Shown in pieces: positions 52,140 through 61,225 of a DNA stretch of 64,000 nt. The stretch comes from Candidatus Poribacteria bacterium (GTDB taxonomy: Bacteria > Poribacteria > WGA-4E > WGA-3G), in assembly GCA_022822085.1 (NCBI GenBank), contig JAJECK010000035.1:1-64000 (forward strand), given 5' to 3'. Each line of letters starts with the position of its first letter. The first letter of the stretch is position 1. Below the pieces are notes generated by a model, which saw only the letters and a list, made by a program, of their open reading frames with translations, did no database searches and was not told the origin of the DNA. A program made the position numbers and the translations under genes.

Positions 52140-53678
52140 ATGGCACAAGCAAGAGATAAAACACTACAACACATTGCGGAAAAAGCTCTATCTGAATCAG
52201 TCGTTCGCTTGGAACTGTGGTGCCCCGATACATATCACGAATATGTCATCTCTTTTGATGTGGATAATCCTACACAATATCCTGGTGTAGAATCAGTTGA
52301 CCAACCATCCAATAAGATTAAAACTATAATAAAGCAACTCATGAAACATGCAAGTGGTTTTTTCGTTGATAAGGACACGATTGTCACCAATTGTCATGTT
52401 GCACAAGGGGTAGACTCCATCGAAGCGGAACTTGTAGATAAGCAAGAAAAATTTGATATAGAAAGTGTTGAAGCTTATGACGTTGAAAATGACCTGATTC
52501 TCCTAAAAGTCAACGGTGAAGGCGTTCCACTAACTATTGGTGATAGCACAGAAATTATGAGTGAAGACGTTATCTGTGCAGCTGGTTATCCTAACGGAAA
52601 TGCAGAAATCATTCACGGTGCAATTGATGGTATCAGTTCAAGCAATCAACGTATCCGTATGCGAATTGGCACTACTGGTGGCAGTAGTGGGTGTCCTATT
52701 TTCAATAGTAACGGTGATACAATAGGCGTTGATGCGTCCGGTAATGATGCATATAGTTTTGCTATTCCAGCTAACGCCTTAAAAGCATTAATCAACAAGG
52801 ATAGAGAATCACTCCCATTAAAGGAATGGCAGAAATTACCCAATATACGTGCATTTACCGAAAAGAAGGAAGGGGATAAATTGCAGAAAGAAGGTGACTA
52901 CAAAAAGGCAATCGCGCATTATGATACTGCAATTCAACTCAAACCAGATATGGTAACAGCGTACGAGGGAAGAGCAGATGCCAAGATGGAACTTGGGGCA
53001 CTCGGCGGATCAATGGAAGATATTCTCACGATAGCGCGTCTCAAGCCAGTTCAGTTTCGTTTTTCCAATTTCAAAAACTATTTTTCATGGAAATTTAGCT
53101 GGATTAAGTGTATATGTATACATCTTTTCATCAAGCTTTTAGCTTTCATCTTTGGCAAAAGTGGTTGGTTTAGATTTAAAGCACATGTAAAGATTGGAAG
53201 AGCAAGAACTGAAATGAAAAAAGGAAACAAAACTAAAGCAAAACTGATTTATCAAGAGGCTATATATGACTTTACTGTGGCTATTCATCTAAAACCCAAG
53301 GTTGCTGGAATCTATAATTGTCGTGGATGGACGAAATATCTATTAGGACAACATGAAACTGAGGAAGATGACGAAGAGAAAGCACAGCAATTGTATCAAG
53401 AAGCAATTTCTGACGCAGACAAGGCTTTACAGTTACATTCTAAAAATTCCAAATCTAAGGCTGCGTACTATCACACCCGCGGCACTGCAAAAGCTGCACT
53501 CAATGATCATCACGCAGCGATTACAGATTTCAATGAATGCATCCGTATAAGACCTAAGAAAGCACTATACTATGACGACCGTGGACTATCAAAGAAAGCA
53601 ATTGGACAGCAGGAAGATGCCGAAGCAGATTTTGCGAAGGTAGAGGAAATAGATCCAGATTTTGAAAGGACACCTTAA
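52140..53678 (+). CDS. Trypsin-like serine protease with TPR repeats, array copy 4
   Basis: 512 residues, closest to copy 1 (both start with a 'TLxxxAExAL' helix and 'SVVRL'). Protease part: ASGFFVDKDTIVTNCHV, AYDVENDLILLKV and TGGSSGCPIFNSNGDTIGVD, complete triad. A TPR unit precedes the hydrophobic insert (FSWKFSWIKCICIHLFIKLLAFIFG), and further TPRs follow it (IYQEAIYDFTVAIHLKPK; DFNECIRIRPKKALYYDDRG). It begins 11 bases after copy 3. Confidence 0.8.
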   Translation: MAQARDKTLQHIAEKALSESVVRLELWCPDTYHEYVISFDVDNPTQYPGVESVDQPSNKIKTIIKQLMKHASGFFVDKDTIVTNCHVAQGVDSIEAELVDKQEKFDIESVEAYDVENDLILLKVNGEGVPLTIGDSTEIMSEDVICAAGYPNGNAEIIHGAIDGISSSNQRIRMRIGTTGGSSGCPIFNSNGDTIGVDASGNDAYSFAIPANALKALINKDRESLPLKEWQKLPNIRAFTEKKEGDKLQKEGDYKKAIAHYDTAIQLKPDMVTAYEGRADAKMELGALGGSMEDILTIARLKPVQFRFSNFKNYFSWKFSWIKCICIHLFIKLLAFIFGKSGWFRFKAHVKIGRARTEMKKGNKTKAKLIYQEAIYDFTVAIHLKPKVAGIYNCRGWTKYLLGQHETEEDDEEKAQQLYQEAISDADKALQLHSKNSKSKAAYYHTRGTAKAALNDHHAAITDFNECIRIRPKKALYYDDRGLSKKAIGQQEDAEADFAKVEEIDPDFERTP

Positions 53679-53714
53679 ACATTAACGTATAGGAAATAGA
53701 CAGGGAACTCTGTG

Positions 53715-54926
53715 ATGGAACATGAAAGAGATTACCAATTTCAACATATTGCTGCAAGCTGCAAAGAATCTACTGTTTGCTTGAAAACGACATTTATCGG
53801 GTTGACAGCTCAAACCGGAAGTGCCTTTTTTGTAGAACCAGACAAAATAGTAACGAATATTCATGTTATTGGAGGAGTACCTATTTTTAATGTCAAAGTG
53901 ATCACCGCAAAGCAGTTTGAAAACAAAAGAATTCCTATACACCACCGTATTTCTGATACAGTAAAAAATGGCATTCTTCGGCTGTTCCAACATTTCTTTA
54001 CACACTTAGGATCGGAGAAAAATGAAAAGCCGAATCAATCTCAAAATCGAGAAGAAAAGATAGTATACGCGATTGAAGGTGTTACAGCGTTTGATGATAA
54101 AAACGATCTTGTTCTCCTCAAGATTACAAAAGCAGGTGTACCACTTCCGATTGGAAACTGCAATGATATTCAAAGTGGAGAACAAGTTTATATTGTCGGT
54201 TATGTTGACACACAATATAAATGTATAAAAGGAAATATTGTTAATGGGAACAATAGTGACAAACAACTTATGATAAAAGTGAAGAAACCTGAGAAGGACG
54301 TTGCCGGACACAGCGGCGGACCTGTGTTAAACAGCAAAGGTGAAGTTATTGGAGTTGTTGCCTCTGCTTTAGGATCAGGATCAAATAAGAGGGATGCAAG
54401 TGGTCATATCTTCGTTCATGCCCTTCCTGTAAATGTACTCCAAGAAATGATGGAGAACTCAGGGCAAGTTGAGCCTTTGGAGAAATGGCGTAAACATCCA
54501 CAGATAAGTGCATACAACAAAGCAGATTTGGGGAACATGAAATTAGCAGCCGGAAAATACAAACAGGCGATAGAATACTATACTGCTGCACTTCAACGGA
54601 ATCCCAACTTTGCGTTTGTCTATTTTAAACGGGGTTATGCAAAGGACGAACTTGGTGATGTTAAAGGTGCTATAGAAGATTATGACAATGCTATAAGACT
54701 AAACCCTGACAATGCTGGTATATATAATAATCGTGGATATTCAAAGAACAAGTTGGGTGCCTATGAAAGTGCGATAGAAGATTATGACAATGCTATTCGG
54801 CTTAACCCTGAAGATGTGGATTTTTACAATAATCGTGGACGTGCAAAAAAAGCACTTGGGAAGCATAAAGATGCGGAAGAAGATTTCGATAAAGCAAAGG
54901 AATTAAATTCAAAATCTAAAAAGTAA
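53715..54926 (+). CDS. Trypsin-like serine protease with TPR repeats, array copy 5
   Basis: The start is taken at ATG 53715 (a GTG precedes it). The 403-residue protein has AFFVEPDKIVTNIHV, AFDDKNDLVLLKI and VAGHSGGPVLNSKGEVIGVV, so the triad is intact with the standard GHSGGP. The protease (about 20-250) is followed by three TPRs (YYTAALQRNPNFAFVYFKRG; DYDNAIRLNPDNAGIYNNRG; DYDNAIRLNPEDVDFYNNRG), each 34 residues. The shortest, and without the hydrophobic insert. A MITE of family A lies right after the stop. Confidence 0.8.
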   Translation: MEHERDYQFQHIAASCKESTVCLKTTFIGLTAQTGSAFFVEPDKIVTNIHVIGGVPIFNVKVITAKQFENKRIPIHHRISDTVKNGILRLFQHFFTHLGSEKNEKPNQSQNREEKIVYAIEGVTAFDDKNDLVLLKITKAGVPLPIGNCNDIQSGEQVYIVGYVDTQYKCIKGNIVNGNNSDKQLMIKVKKPEKDVAGHSGGPVLNSKGEVIGVVASALGSGSNKRDASGHIFVHALPVNVLQEMMENSGQVEPLEKWRKHPQISAYNKADLGNMKLAAGKYKQAIEYYTAALQRNPNFAFVYFKRGYAKDELGDVKGAIEDYDNAIRLNPDNAGIYNNRGYSKNKLGAYESAIEDYDNAIRLNPEDVDFYNNRGRAKKALGKHKDAEEDFDKAKELNSKSKK

Positions 54927-54931
54927 CGTAG

Positions 54932-55055
54932 TGCTTCGTCAACATATTATTGTTCGCGATTCGGAGATCGCTCCTACCGATGGACTGCTTAGGGTAGGAG
55001 GGAACTCCGATTCCCGACTACTTTCAAGACCCATCAATTAACGCTTGACGAAGCA
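54932..55055. repeat. MITE family A, copy 2 (124 bp)
   Basis: Begins TGCTTCGTCAA and ends TTGACGAAGCA, with GTAG on both sides (54928-54931 and 55056-55059). Same length as the copy at 19002. Inner stem is CTCCTACC/GGTAGGAG here, against TCAGACC/GGTCCGA in copy 1, while flanking parts are nearly identical. It lies behind the stop of the last protease gene. Confidence 0.85.
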
Positions 55056-55077
55056 GTAGGCATCCTTTCTTCAATAT

Positions 55078-57321
55078 TCAATACCGTTTCACCAATTCCA
55101 ATCCCCAAAACCTTGGTTCATTCACATAACCGGTCAGGTTATTGAAGTCAATACCACCAGTTAAAGAAGTATCGTCGAGGATGTTACGGCCTATAAGTGC
55201 AAATTCCGTTACAACATTCGGTATCTTACAAGCGAGTCTAACGCCACCTTCCAAAAGCCAGTCATCGCTAAATTCCACAGAGTCGTAAAGAAAGAAATGC
55301 ACACGACTCCGATATGCCCAATCCGTAGATGCTACGAGGCGGAAACCTGATGGCAGCTCAAGAATATAACGCAAGTTTATGTCAGCAATCCAAGTAGGTG
55401 CTTGTGGCAAAGTGTTGCCATCAATATAATATGTGCCTTCAACAGAAGCATGTGGATCCAATACTGTGCAGGGTGCCCCGCAACCTGCCACAGTCAAATT
55501 CGGATCATCAATGCGTGTATAGTTGTAACTGATACCCGCTGATACCTCCAACGGTTTGATCGGTGCAAATATCAATTCTGCCTCAACACCACGTCCAATA
55601 GTGTTCTCAGCATTCACTAACCGGTTGAAATTCGCCTCTCCACCCACAGCAGTTAGTTGTTGGTCTTGCATAGAGTAGTTAAACGCTGTAAGATTTAGAT
55701 GTATTCGTTGATCCAACAATCGCATCTTCGTGCCAACTTCAAAGGATAGAATAGTCTCTGTATCCGCAACCGTGACTTCATTTCCAAATAACAAACGTCC
55801 CTGAATACTGGGGGCACGGAACCCTCGCGCACCACGCCAATATGTCTGTATACTCGGGGAAATCTGATACCGTAGACTCAGATCACCACTCCATACTGTA
55901 TCCTGCGGATTTTTGTGGATAGGTCCGATCGGTTTAGCTCCCTTTTCTGCCTCAACTGCGGGTACTTCCTCTCGCCATGCAGTATAATCCTTTGCATCAT
56001 CAGATAAACGCACCCCGACACCTAATTCCAAATCTTCACTTAATTGCAAGGTCGTGGAGGCATACGCTGCCAGTGCTGTAGCGGTCTGCTCTTGACGCAC
56101 ATATCCATCTTGAGTGCCGCCAGCCAAAGTATTGTAATTGAAATCCTCCATTTTCACAAACTCATTAAAATAATACAAACCAAATTGATAGTCGATACGA
56201 CTGTCACCTGTAGTCATCAAACGAACTTCTTGACTGAACTGATTTAGCAAAGGAATGCCTGACGCTGTTTCGGAAGGAAATGGAATCACACCAGGACCAC
56301 TTGTTGGCAGGAAAGCAGCTCCGTACCCGCCATCAATATCTCCACGCGTGAAGAGTGTCAGCCTCTCCAAACCTGTCAGCGATACTAATTGGTGGTTTCC
56401 AATATCGTAACTAACCTGAAATGCTAACCCACCAGAAAATAGATTTTGTTCATTTTCGCCATCTTGTGCGACGTTGGCACGTTCAAAATCTTGAACTAAC
56501 CCACCTTCATCGGGGGCAATTATATTTGCACGAAATATGCGGGCAGTACCATCAAGATCGCGGACATGAAGTTTTAGCCATGTTTCCAACTTCGGCATCG
56601 GTGTCCACAATAATTGCAGCCGTGCAGCAAGATCATGATGTCCACCTAAAGTATTGTCATCATTCGTATGCGTGTTGTCTACCCAATCGCCACGCCATAG
56701 ACTTAGGATTGAAAGCCGTGCTGAAAGGACAGATGGAATAAACGATTCGGAAATCGCTCCTTCATAATTGATGGTTCTGAACCTACCGAAACTTAACTGA
56801 CCATAATGTTCCTCTGTATGTGTAGGTCGCGCTGATTCAAACTTCACTGCACCAGCAGGCGTATTCCGACCAAATAGTGTACCTTGTGGTCCCCGTAACA
56901 CTTCAATTCGTTCCAAGTCAAAGGCAGGATACCCTTTCAACAAAGCATTTTCCAACACGACACCATCATAGAGAACTGAAACCGGTTGTGATGCGTTGAG
57001 GTCAAAGTCAGTGTTACCAAGTCCACGGATATAAAATCGTGGAAACACGCGACCAAAAGACGATTCCATCTGTAGACTCGGCGTGCGATTTGACAGAAAA
57101 CGTAAATCCATGCCTGATGATCGTAAATCTTGGGATTTGCCACCGCGGATCGTTGATACGGAGAGCGGTACTTCAAAAGACAACTGCTCGCGTTTACGGG
57201 CGGTAACCACTACCTCTTCTAATGTATGTACGTCTTCTGTTTCCTCATCGGCAACGGATATAAAAGTTGTAGATAGTAAAGCCACAAAAATTAATACAAA
57301 TATCTGCTTACAAATTTCCAT
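55078..57321 (-). CDS. TonB-dependent receptor
   Basis: Outer membrane receptor using TonB energy for import of iron complexes, vitamins or sugars. The 747-residue protein has a signal peptide (MEICKQIFVLIFVALLSTTFISVA), then EEVVVTARKREQ near the mature start (a TonB-box-like region), a plug domain with LSVSTIRGG, YIRGLGNTDFDLN and IEVLRGPQGTLFGRNTPAGAVKF, and a beta barrel to the terminal aromatic FWGLELVKRY. Ligand unknown. No TonB/ExbBD gene is nearby. Its presence implies an outer membrane. Confidence 0.92.
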   Translation of the reverse strand: MEICKQIFVLIFVALLSTTFISVADEETEDVHTLEEVVVTARKREQLSFEVPLSVSTIRGGKSQDLRSSGMDLRFLSNRTPSLQMESSFGRVFPRFYIRGLGNTDFDLNASQPVSVLYDGVVLENALLKGYPAFDLERIEVLRGPQGTLFGRNTPAGAVKFESARPTHTEEHYGQLSFGRFRTINYEGAISESFIPSVLSARLSILSLWRGDWVDNTHTNDDNTLGGHHDLAARLQLLWTPMPKLETWLKLHVRDLDGTARIFRANIIAPDEGGLVQDFERANVAQDGENEQNLFSGGLAFQVSYDIGNHQLVSLTGLERLTLFTRGDIDGGYGAAFLPTSGPGVIPFPSETASGIPLLNQFSQEVRLMTTGDSRIDYQFGLYYFNEFVKMEDFNYNTLAGGTQDGYVRQEQTATALAAYASTTLQLSEDLELGVGVRLSDDAKDYTAWREEVPAVEAEKGAKPIGPIHKNPQDTVWSGDLSLRYQISPSIQTYWRGARGFRAPSIQGRLLFGNEVTVADTETILSFEVGTKMRLLDQRIHLNLTAFNYSMQDQQLTAVGGEANFNRLVNAENTIGRGVEAELIFAPIKPLEVSAGISYNYTRIDDPNLTVAGCGAPCTVLDPHASVEGTYYIDGNTLPQAPTWIADINLRYILELPSGFRLVASTDWAYRSRVHFFLYDSVEFSDDWLLEGGVRLACKIPNVVTEFALIGRNILDDTSLTGGIDFNNLTGYVNEPRFWGLELVKRY

Positions 57322-57373
57322 AATCTCCCCTTTGAAATAATTTATGGTTAGTTGCTAATCTTATGTTGTTATG

Positions 57374-58195
57374 TCATACACGCTCATCTTTTGTGTTTGC
57401 AACCTGCTCGCGTAGCCGTTCTATTTCTGCTTCTAATTCACTTACCTTCGCTTCTGCTTCCTCCCGACGATGTTGTTCTTCTTCGCGTAGCACCTGCTCT
57501 TCTTCTCGTAGCGATTTCTCTTGCTCAAACATGTGCTTTATTTCCATAGATGTTGAAATAGGTGTACCATCAGGTAGATAGGGACGCAAGAGTCTCACAT
57601 GTGTCGTTTGATCGTCTTCCCAACGCAACCAGAGATTCAGTGCTTTGCTGAACAATCCACTATCAGCATCCGGTTCTATCTCTACGATGTTACCTGATGG
57701 ATTTCGTTGCCACCCGAGAAACTCAGCAGGTTTCTTCATCTCTGGTTGATGGATAAAGTATTCTTGAACTCCTATATCCTTCAGATACAACTCCACTTTT
57801 TTTGTCCGATCCTGATGTGCTGTTGAATCAGAGAGGAATTCAATGACTGCTACAGGCACTGTCCCCTCTGCCCAAGTATAGAAACTACGGCGTAACGGAT
57901 ATTTTTCAACTCCGAAGACGATGTAAATATCAGGTGCAACACATTTTGTGATATCCCCTTCTTCATAATAGATAAAACTGTCAACACCGATGTGTATCAG
58001 TTCGTTGATTGCAAAATATCGAAAAAACTGGTCAAATAATATGTTTATTTGTAAACCGTGGAATGCGGTTGCTGCCATAGGTTCGTCGTCCTCACAAGGA
58101 TATCCTTCAATGTAGATGGTCGGTTTCCCATTTGCTTTTGGAAATACAGGTATATATTTTCTCTGTTTTATTTCAAAGTCATTTAAGGTATTCAT
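57374..58195 (-). CDS. Uma2-family (DUF820) putative restriction endonuclease-like protein with coiled-coil tail
   Basis: The 273-residue protein has the Uma2/DUF820 core of a PD-(D/E)xK nuclease: KCVAPDIYIVFG (Asp), PVAVIEFLSDSTAHQDRTKKVELYLK (Glu and Lys), and EYFIHQPE. The last 60 residues are a Glu/Arg-rich coiled coil (SLREEEQVLREEEQHRREEAEAKVSELEAEIERLREQ). Such genes are numerous in cyanobacteria and in Poribacteria-like genomes; their role is unclear. It lies just before the TonB receptor on the same strand. Confidence 0.8.
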   Translation of the reverse strand: MNTLNDFEIKQRKYIPVFPKANGKPTIYIEGYPCEDDEPMAATAFHGLQINILFDQFFRYFAINELIHIGVDSFIYYEEGDITKCVAPDIYIVFGVEKYPLRRSFYTWAEGTVPVAVIEFLSDSTAHQDRTKKVELYLKDIGVQEYFIHQPEMKKPAEFLGWQRNPSGNIVEIEPDADSGLFSKALNLWLRWEDDQTTHVRLLRPYLPDGTPISTSMEIKHMFEQEKSLREEEQVLREEEQHRREEAEAKVSELEAEIERLREQVANTKDERV

Positions 58196-58432
58196 GGTCT
58201 GTTCCTTATAGTTCGTCGCAGTTCAATTGCAGAAACTACTTTGCTCATAGACTACATATTTATTATTCATACCGTTTGTATAGTATGGCTTAAGTATATC
58301 ACAGATTTAAGGGATAATCAAAGACTCTGGTCTTCAATAAATCTGACGCTAACATCAGATTTTTGTTGTAAATAGATAAAATGATTGTTATAATCAAATA
58401 CTCTGATATGGGTATAAACAGGAGGCAAACTT

Positions 58433-59293
58433 GTGTTACATATTTTTTTCACAAACAGAACCAACAGGTATACCAAAATATCACTCTATTACATCATCTT
58501 TATTTTGATGTTTTTGTCTGTGATGGTTTTAGACGTATCAGCTGTGCCGTTAAAACCAGATGCATATTGGAATTTTGATGATGGCACTGCCAGGGATAGT
58601 TCAACCAGAAGACTGCATGGCAAGTTTATCGGAAAACCGGCAGCGGTTAAAGGTGTCTCAGGGAACGCTTTGAAGTTTGTTGGTGGTCAAGGTATCAAGA
58701 TTCCAGATTCTCGAGGGATCAATACGAGAGGTCCTTTTCCCAACCGTACTGTCGGAACCCTCTTTTATTGCGATAATGCCAACCAAGTTCAGAAACAAAT
58801 CATTTTTGAAGCAGGTGGAATTACCAAAGGCTTAGCCATTTATGTCCATAGGGGTAGGGTGTATGTTGGTGCTTGGAATGTACCAAATCTCAACTGGAAT
58901 GGTGCATATCTGTTTACAAAGATTAAATCAAGAAGATGGTATTATGTGGCGTTAGTTATTCGCAATGCCACGAATAAAGTGGAATCCAACAAGATTGAAA
59001 TGTGGATGGACGGTGAACTTATCGGGAAAGCAAAAGGGGCGTATCTCCAAGCACATGGACAAGATATAGGTATTGCACATGTCAGTCAGCATACCAAATA
59101 CCACGATGGCACCGGTAGAGGTAGAGATGTTGATTGGTTTGAAGGTTTAATTGACGAAATTGTTATTTACAATAGAGCGTTAAATATGGCAAATTTATCA
59201 AGATTGATGGATCCTCTCAACGTTGCACCCCAAGGTAAATTCACGACTACTTGGGGTAATCTAAAGACTCTATATAATCAACAGGTCCCCTAA
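58433..59293 (+). CDS. Secreted LamG-domain protein with shared C-terminal tail
   Basis: The start is taken at GTG 58433, six bases after AGGAGGC. After a signal segment (ISLYYIIFILMFLSVMVLDVSA), the 286-residue protein holds a LamG/concanavalin-like fold: YWNFDDGTARDSSTRRLHGKFIG, GNALKFVGGQGIKIPDSRG, RRWYYVALVIRN, EMWMDGELIGKAKG and EGLIDEIVIYNRAL. It ends NVAPQGKFTTTWGNLKTLYNQQVP, the tail seen on three other secreted proteins. It probably binds a surface polysaccharide. A palindromic element starts at its stop codon. Confidence 0.8.
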   Translation: MLHIFFTNRTNRYTKISLYYIIFILMFLSVMVLDVSAVPLKPDAYWNFDDGTARDSSTRRLHGKFIGKPAAVKGVSGNALKFVGGQGIKIPDSRGINTRGPFPNRTVGTLFYCDNANQVQKQIIFEAGGITKGLAIYVHRGRVYVGAWNVPNLNWNGAYLFTKIKSRRWYYVALVIRNATNKVESNKIEMWMDGELIGKAKGAYLQAHGQDIGIAHVSQHTKYHDGTGRGRDVDWFEGLIDEIVIYNRALNMANLSRLMDPLNVAPQGKFTTTWGNLKTLYNQQVP

Positions 59294-59392
59294 CGTGAGT
59301 TTGATAATTAGATCGGATGTAACCGTCCGTTGGATTTCGTCCCTCAACCCAACGGACAGTGGTTATTGGATTTTATGATCAAACTCACGTTA
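59291..59392. repeat. MITE-like palindrome behind the LamG gene
   Basis: TAACGTGAGTTTGAT (59291-59305) is the exact reverse complement of 59378-59392, and an inner stem GTCCGTTGG/CCAACGGAC lies inside. The left arm includes the stop codon of the LamG gene. It may act as a terminator, and the TA-ended arms fit a small mobile element. Confidence 0.65.
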
Positions 59393-59403
59393 ATTAACTC
59401 AAT

Positions 59404-59616
59404 CTAAACGTCTGTAGTCTCTATATTCTGCATTGGGTCCTTTGTTGTGAGTTCCCCATTCGGTAATTCGTAGTATAGGTGCCCGTTAATATCGTAGACA
59501 TTCGGAATTCCTTTTTTTCGGTTTTCTTCCTGTGCTTTTTTGACAGCCCGATTGCCAATCCGCAAAATTTCCCGTGCCCATTTATAGGTTTCAAGGTTGA
59601 AGTCGTCGTGTTGCAT
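59404..59616 (-). CDS. Small conserved hypothetical protein
   Basis: The 70-residue protein (MQHDDFNLETYKWAREILRIGNRAVKKAQ...) ends GIPNVYDINGHLYYELPNGELTTKDPM. The 'GIPNVY-NG-YYELPNGE' form is common in small hypothetical proteins of cyanobacteria and related genomes, so it is likely a real gene. It is soluble; no function is known. Confidence 0.65.
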   Translation of the reverse strand: MQHDDFNLETYKWAREILRIGNRAVKKAQEENRKKGIPNVYDINGHLYYELPNGELTTKDPMQNIETTDV

Positions 59617-59894
59617 TACGCTCCTCCAGTGTTAATGTTTTGCATACATATTCTTATATCATTGTAGGTCGGAAGAACCCTCCTAAATCTCTTATTAGTC
59701 GGACTTCTGTTCCTTCGTCACTGTCATGATTTTGCGAATGCTTTGATGGCGAATTTATTGTGATGCTGTTTCAAATCATGGGTGTTTCTCCTTATGAAAA
59801 GTGTACTTAACGAGTTGTGCTAAATAACTATTTGTTAAACATTATTCAACATTTACGATTTGTTATGTAGATATTTCTCATTGGATTGTCCATT

Positions 59895-59975
59895 CTTTAG
59901 TCCCGTAGGGACGATATGTTTATAGAAAACATAGTACATACCCTTTTTAGTCCCGTAGGAACGATATGTTTATAT
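59895..59975. repeat. Two further units of the CRISPR-like palindromic repeat
   Basis: Units at 59895-59925 and 59945-59975 match the 31-base unit of 37240-37565 (second one with AGGAACG), separated by 19 bases. The rest of 59617-60240 holds no gene that I can support; it is T/G-rich from 60090 on. Confidence 0.75.
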
Positions 59976-60240
59976 GTTAAATCCATCTTATGTGAATACA
60001 ATACAAACAAGCAGTTAACTGACACAAGTCGTGTACTTAAAAGCGCGTTTTGTAAATTAGTTATGCGATTAGTGGACATAAGGGGTTATAGGGTGTTTTT
60101 CGGTTTGCCGATTTTTTTGTGAGTACGTTTGGTCCGTTTTTGTTTTGGTCCGATTTTCGGCATTTTTCTGTGTTTTTTGTGGTTGCATGGTGTGGGATGT
60201 GTAAAGTTTTTGGCATGAAATTGCCTTGAATGGTGGTTTT

Positions 60241-60747
60241 TTATGTCTCTGTTGCATCTGTAACCTCTTGAAATATCCCAAAGAGTTTTTCTTGGGTTGC
60301 ATTCGGATCTTCAATAATGATTCTTGCCCCACCGATTACATCCATAAACCCTAATTCGCGAGGATAACGCGGCACAACATGCAAGTGTAGATGTGCTATA
60401 CTCGCACCGGAGGATTCACCCATATTGTATCCTACATTGAAGCCTTTTGGTTGATATGCCTGCGTCAGAACTTCAAAACTGAGACATTGCAGTTGATGTA
60501 GGTTATATACCTCATCTTTAGTCAATTCTCGTGTGTCAACTATATGTCGATTTGGAAAAATCATCAGATGCCCTGGACTATAAGGATATAGATTTAGAGA
60601 GATTGTGAAGAGTTCTGTTCTATGGACTTCAAGCCTTTCAACTTTTTCATCTTTTTCTACGATTGCACATAAGATACAAGGGACATCTGGACGGTTTTTT
60701 CCTTTCGCGTAAGGCATTTTGTTGGGTACAAATAGGTTTTGACGCAT
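60241..60747 (-). CDS. HIT-family protein
   Basis: A histidine-triad hydrolase or transferase of nucleotide conjugates. The 168-residue protein has YPYSPGHLMIFPNRHI (about 51-66), NVGYNMGESSGASIAHLHLHVVPRY, where HLHLHVV is the HxHxHxx active site. Two CxxC-like cysteines (VPCILCAIV) near the start suggest a zinc site as in FHIT/HINT relatives. It is alone, with A-rich and T-rich DNA after it. Confidence 0.88.
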   Translation of the reverse strand: MRQNLFVPNKMPYAKGKNRPDVPCILCAIVEKDEKVERLEVHRTELFTISLNLYPYSPGHLMIFPNRHIVDTRELTKDEVYNLHQLQCLSFEVLTQAYQPKGFNVGYNMGESSGASIAHLHLHVVPRYPRELGFMDVIGGARIIIEDPNATQEKLFGIFQEVTDATET

Positions 60748-60943
60748 TCAAAATCTCCGTAATGATAGAAACTTGCTATAATCTCTATATCATAATATAC
60801 CATTTTATTGATAGTTGCAAGTGTTACTTATTCATCTTAAATTACATATTTCATTGGTCAGACGAGCATATTATGTAACCGAAATTCTGTAGATTGCGTT
60901 AAATCCGATAACCGTAAAGATATTTATAGTTGAGGAAAAGAAA

Positions 60944-61219
60944 ATGCAAAACCAAACCACAGAATTCTATGGAAATATTAATCCGCTTGTCGGGTTGTCT
61001 GCGAAGACATTGCGGCTCTATGTTGCATTTGAAGTATTTCGTAGTCAAGCTGATTCTCTTGAAAAACCGGAATGGTTCCGGACCCCTAATAGAGATGAAG
61101 TGCTCGGTAAAGTCGGGTTTACAAAAACAGATATTGATACTGGCATATCGGAATTAATAGCTGCCAAGTTATTAGAAATCCAATATAAAAACAGCGATCA
61201 ATGGTATTGTTTGAAATAA
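60944..61219 (+). CDS. Small hypothetical protein, perhaps winged-helix
   Basis: The 91-residue product (from MQNQTTEFYGN) has a helix-rich part (AKTLRLYVAFEVFRSQADSLEKPEWF) then VGFTKTDIDTGISELIAAKLLEIQYKNSDQWYCLK, which has the turn and wing form of a winged helix. No family is recognised. AGGAA lies before the ATG; Maf follows after six bases, so they are likely co-transcribed. Confidence 0.6.
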   Translation: MQNQTTEFYGNINPLVGLSAKTLRLYVAFEVFRSQADSLEKPEWFRTPNRDEVLGKVGFTKTDIDTGISELIAAKLLEIQYKNSDQWYCLK

Positions 61220-61225
61220 CAGTCT

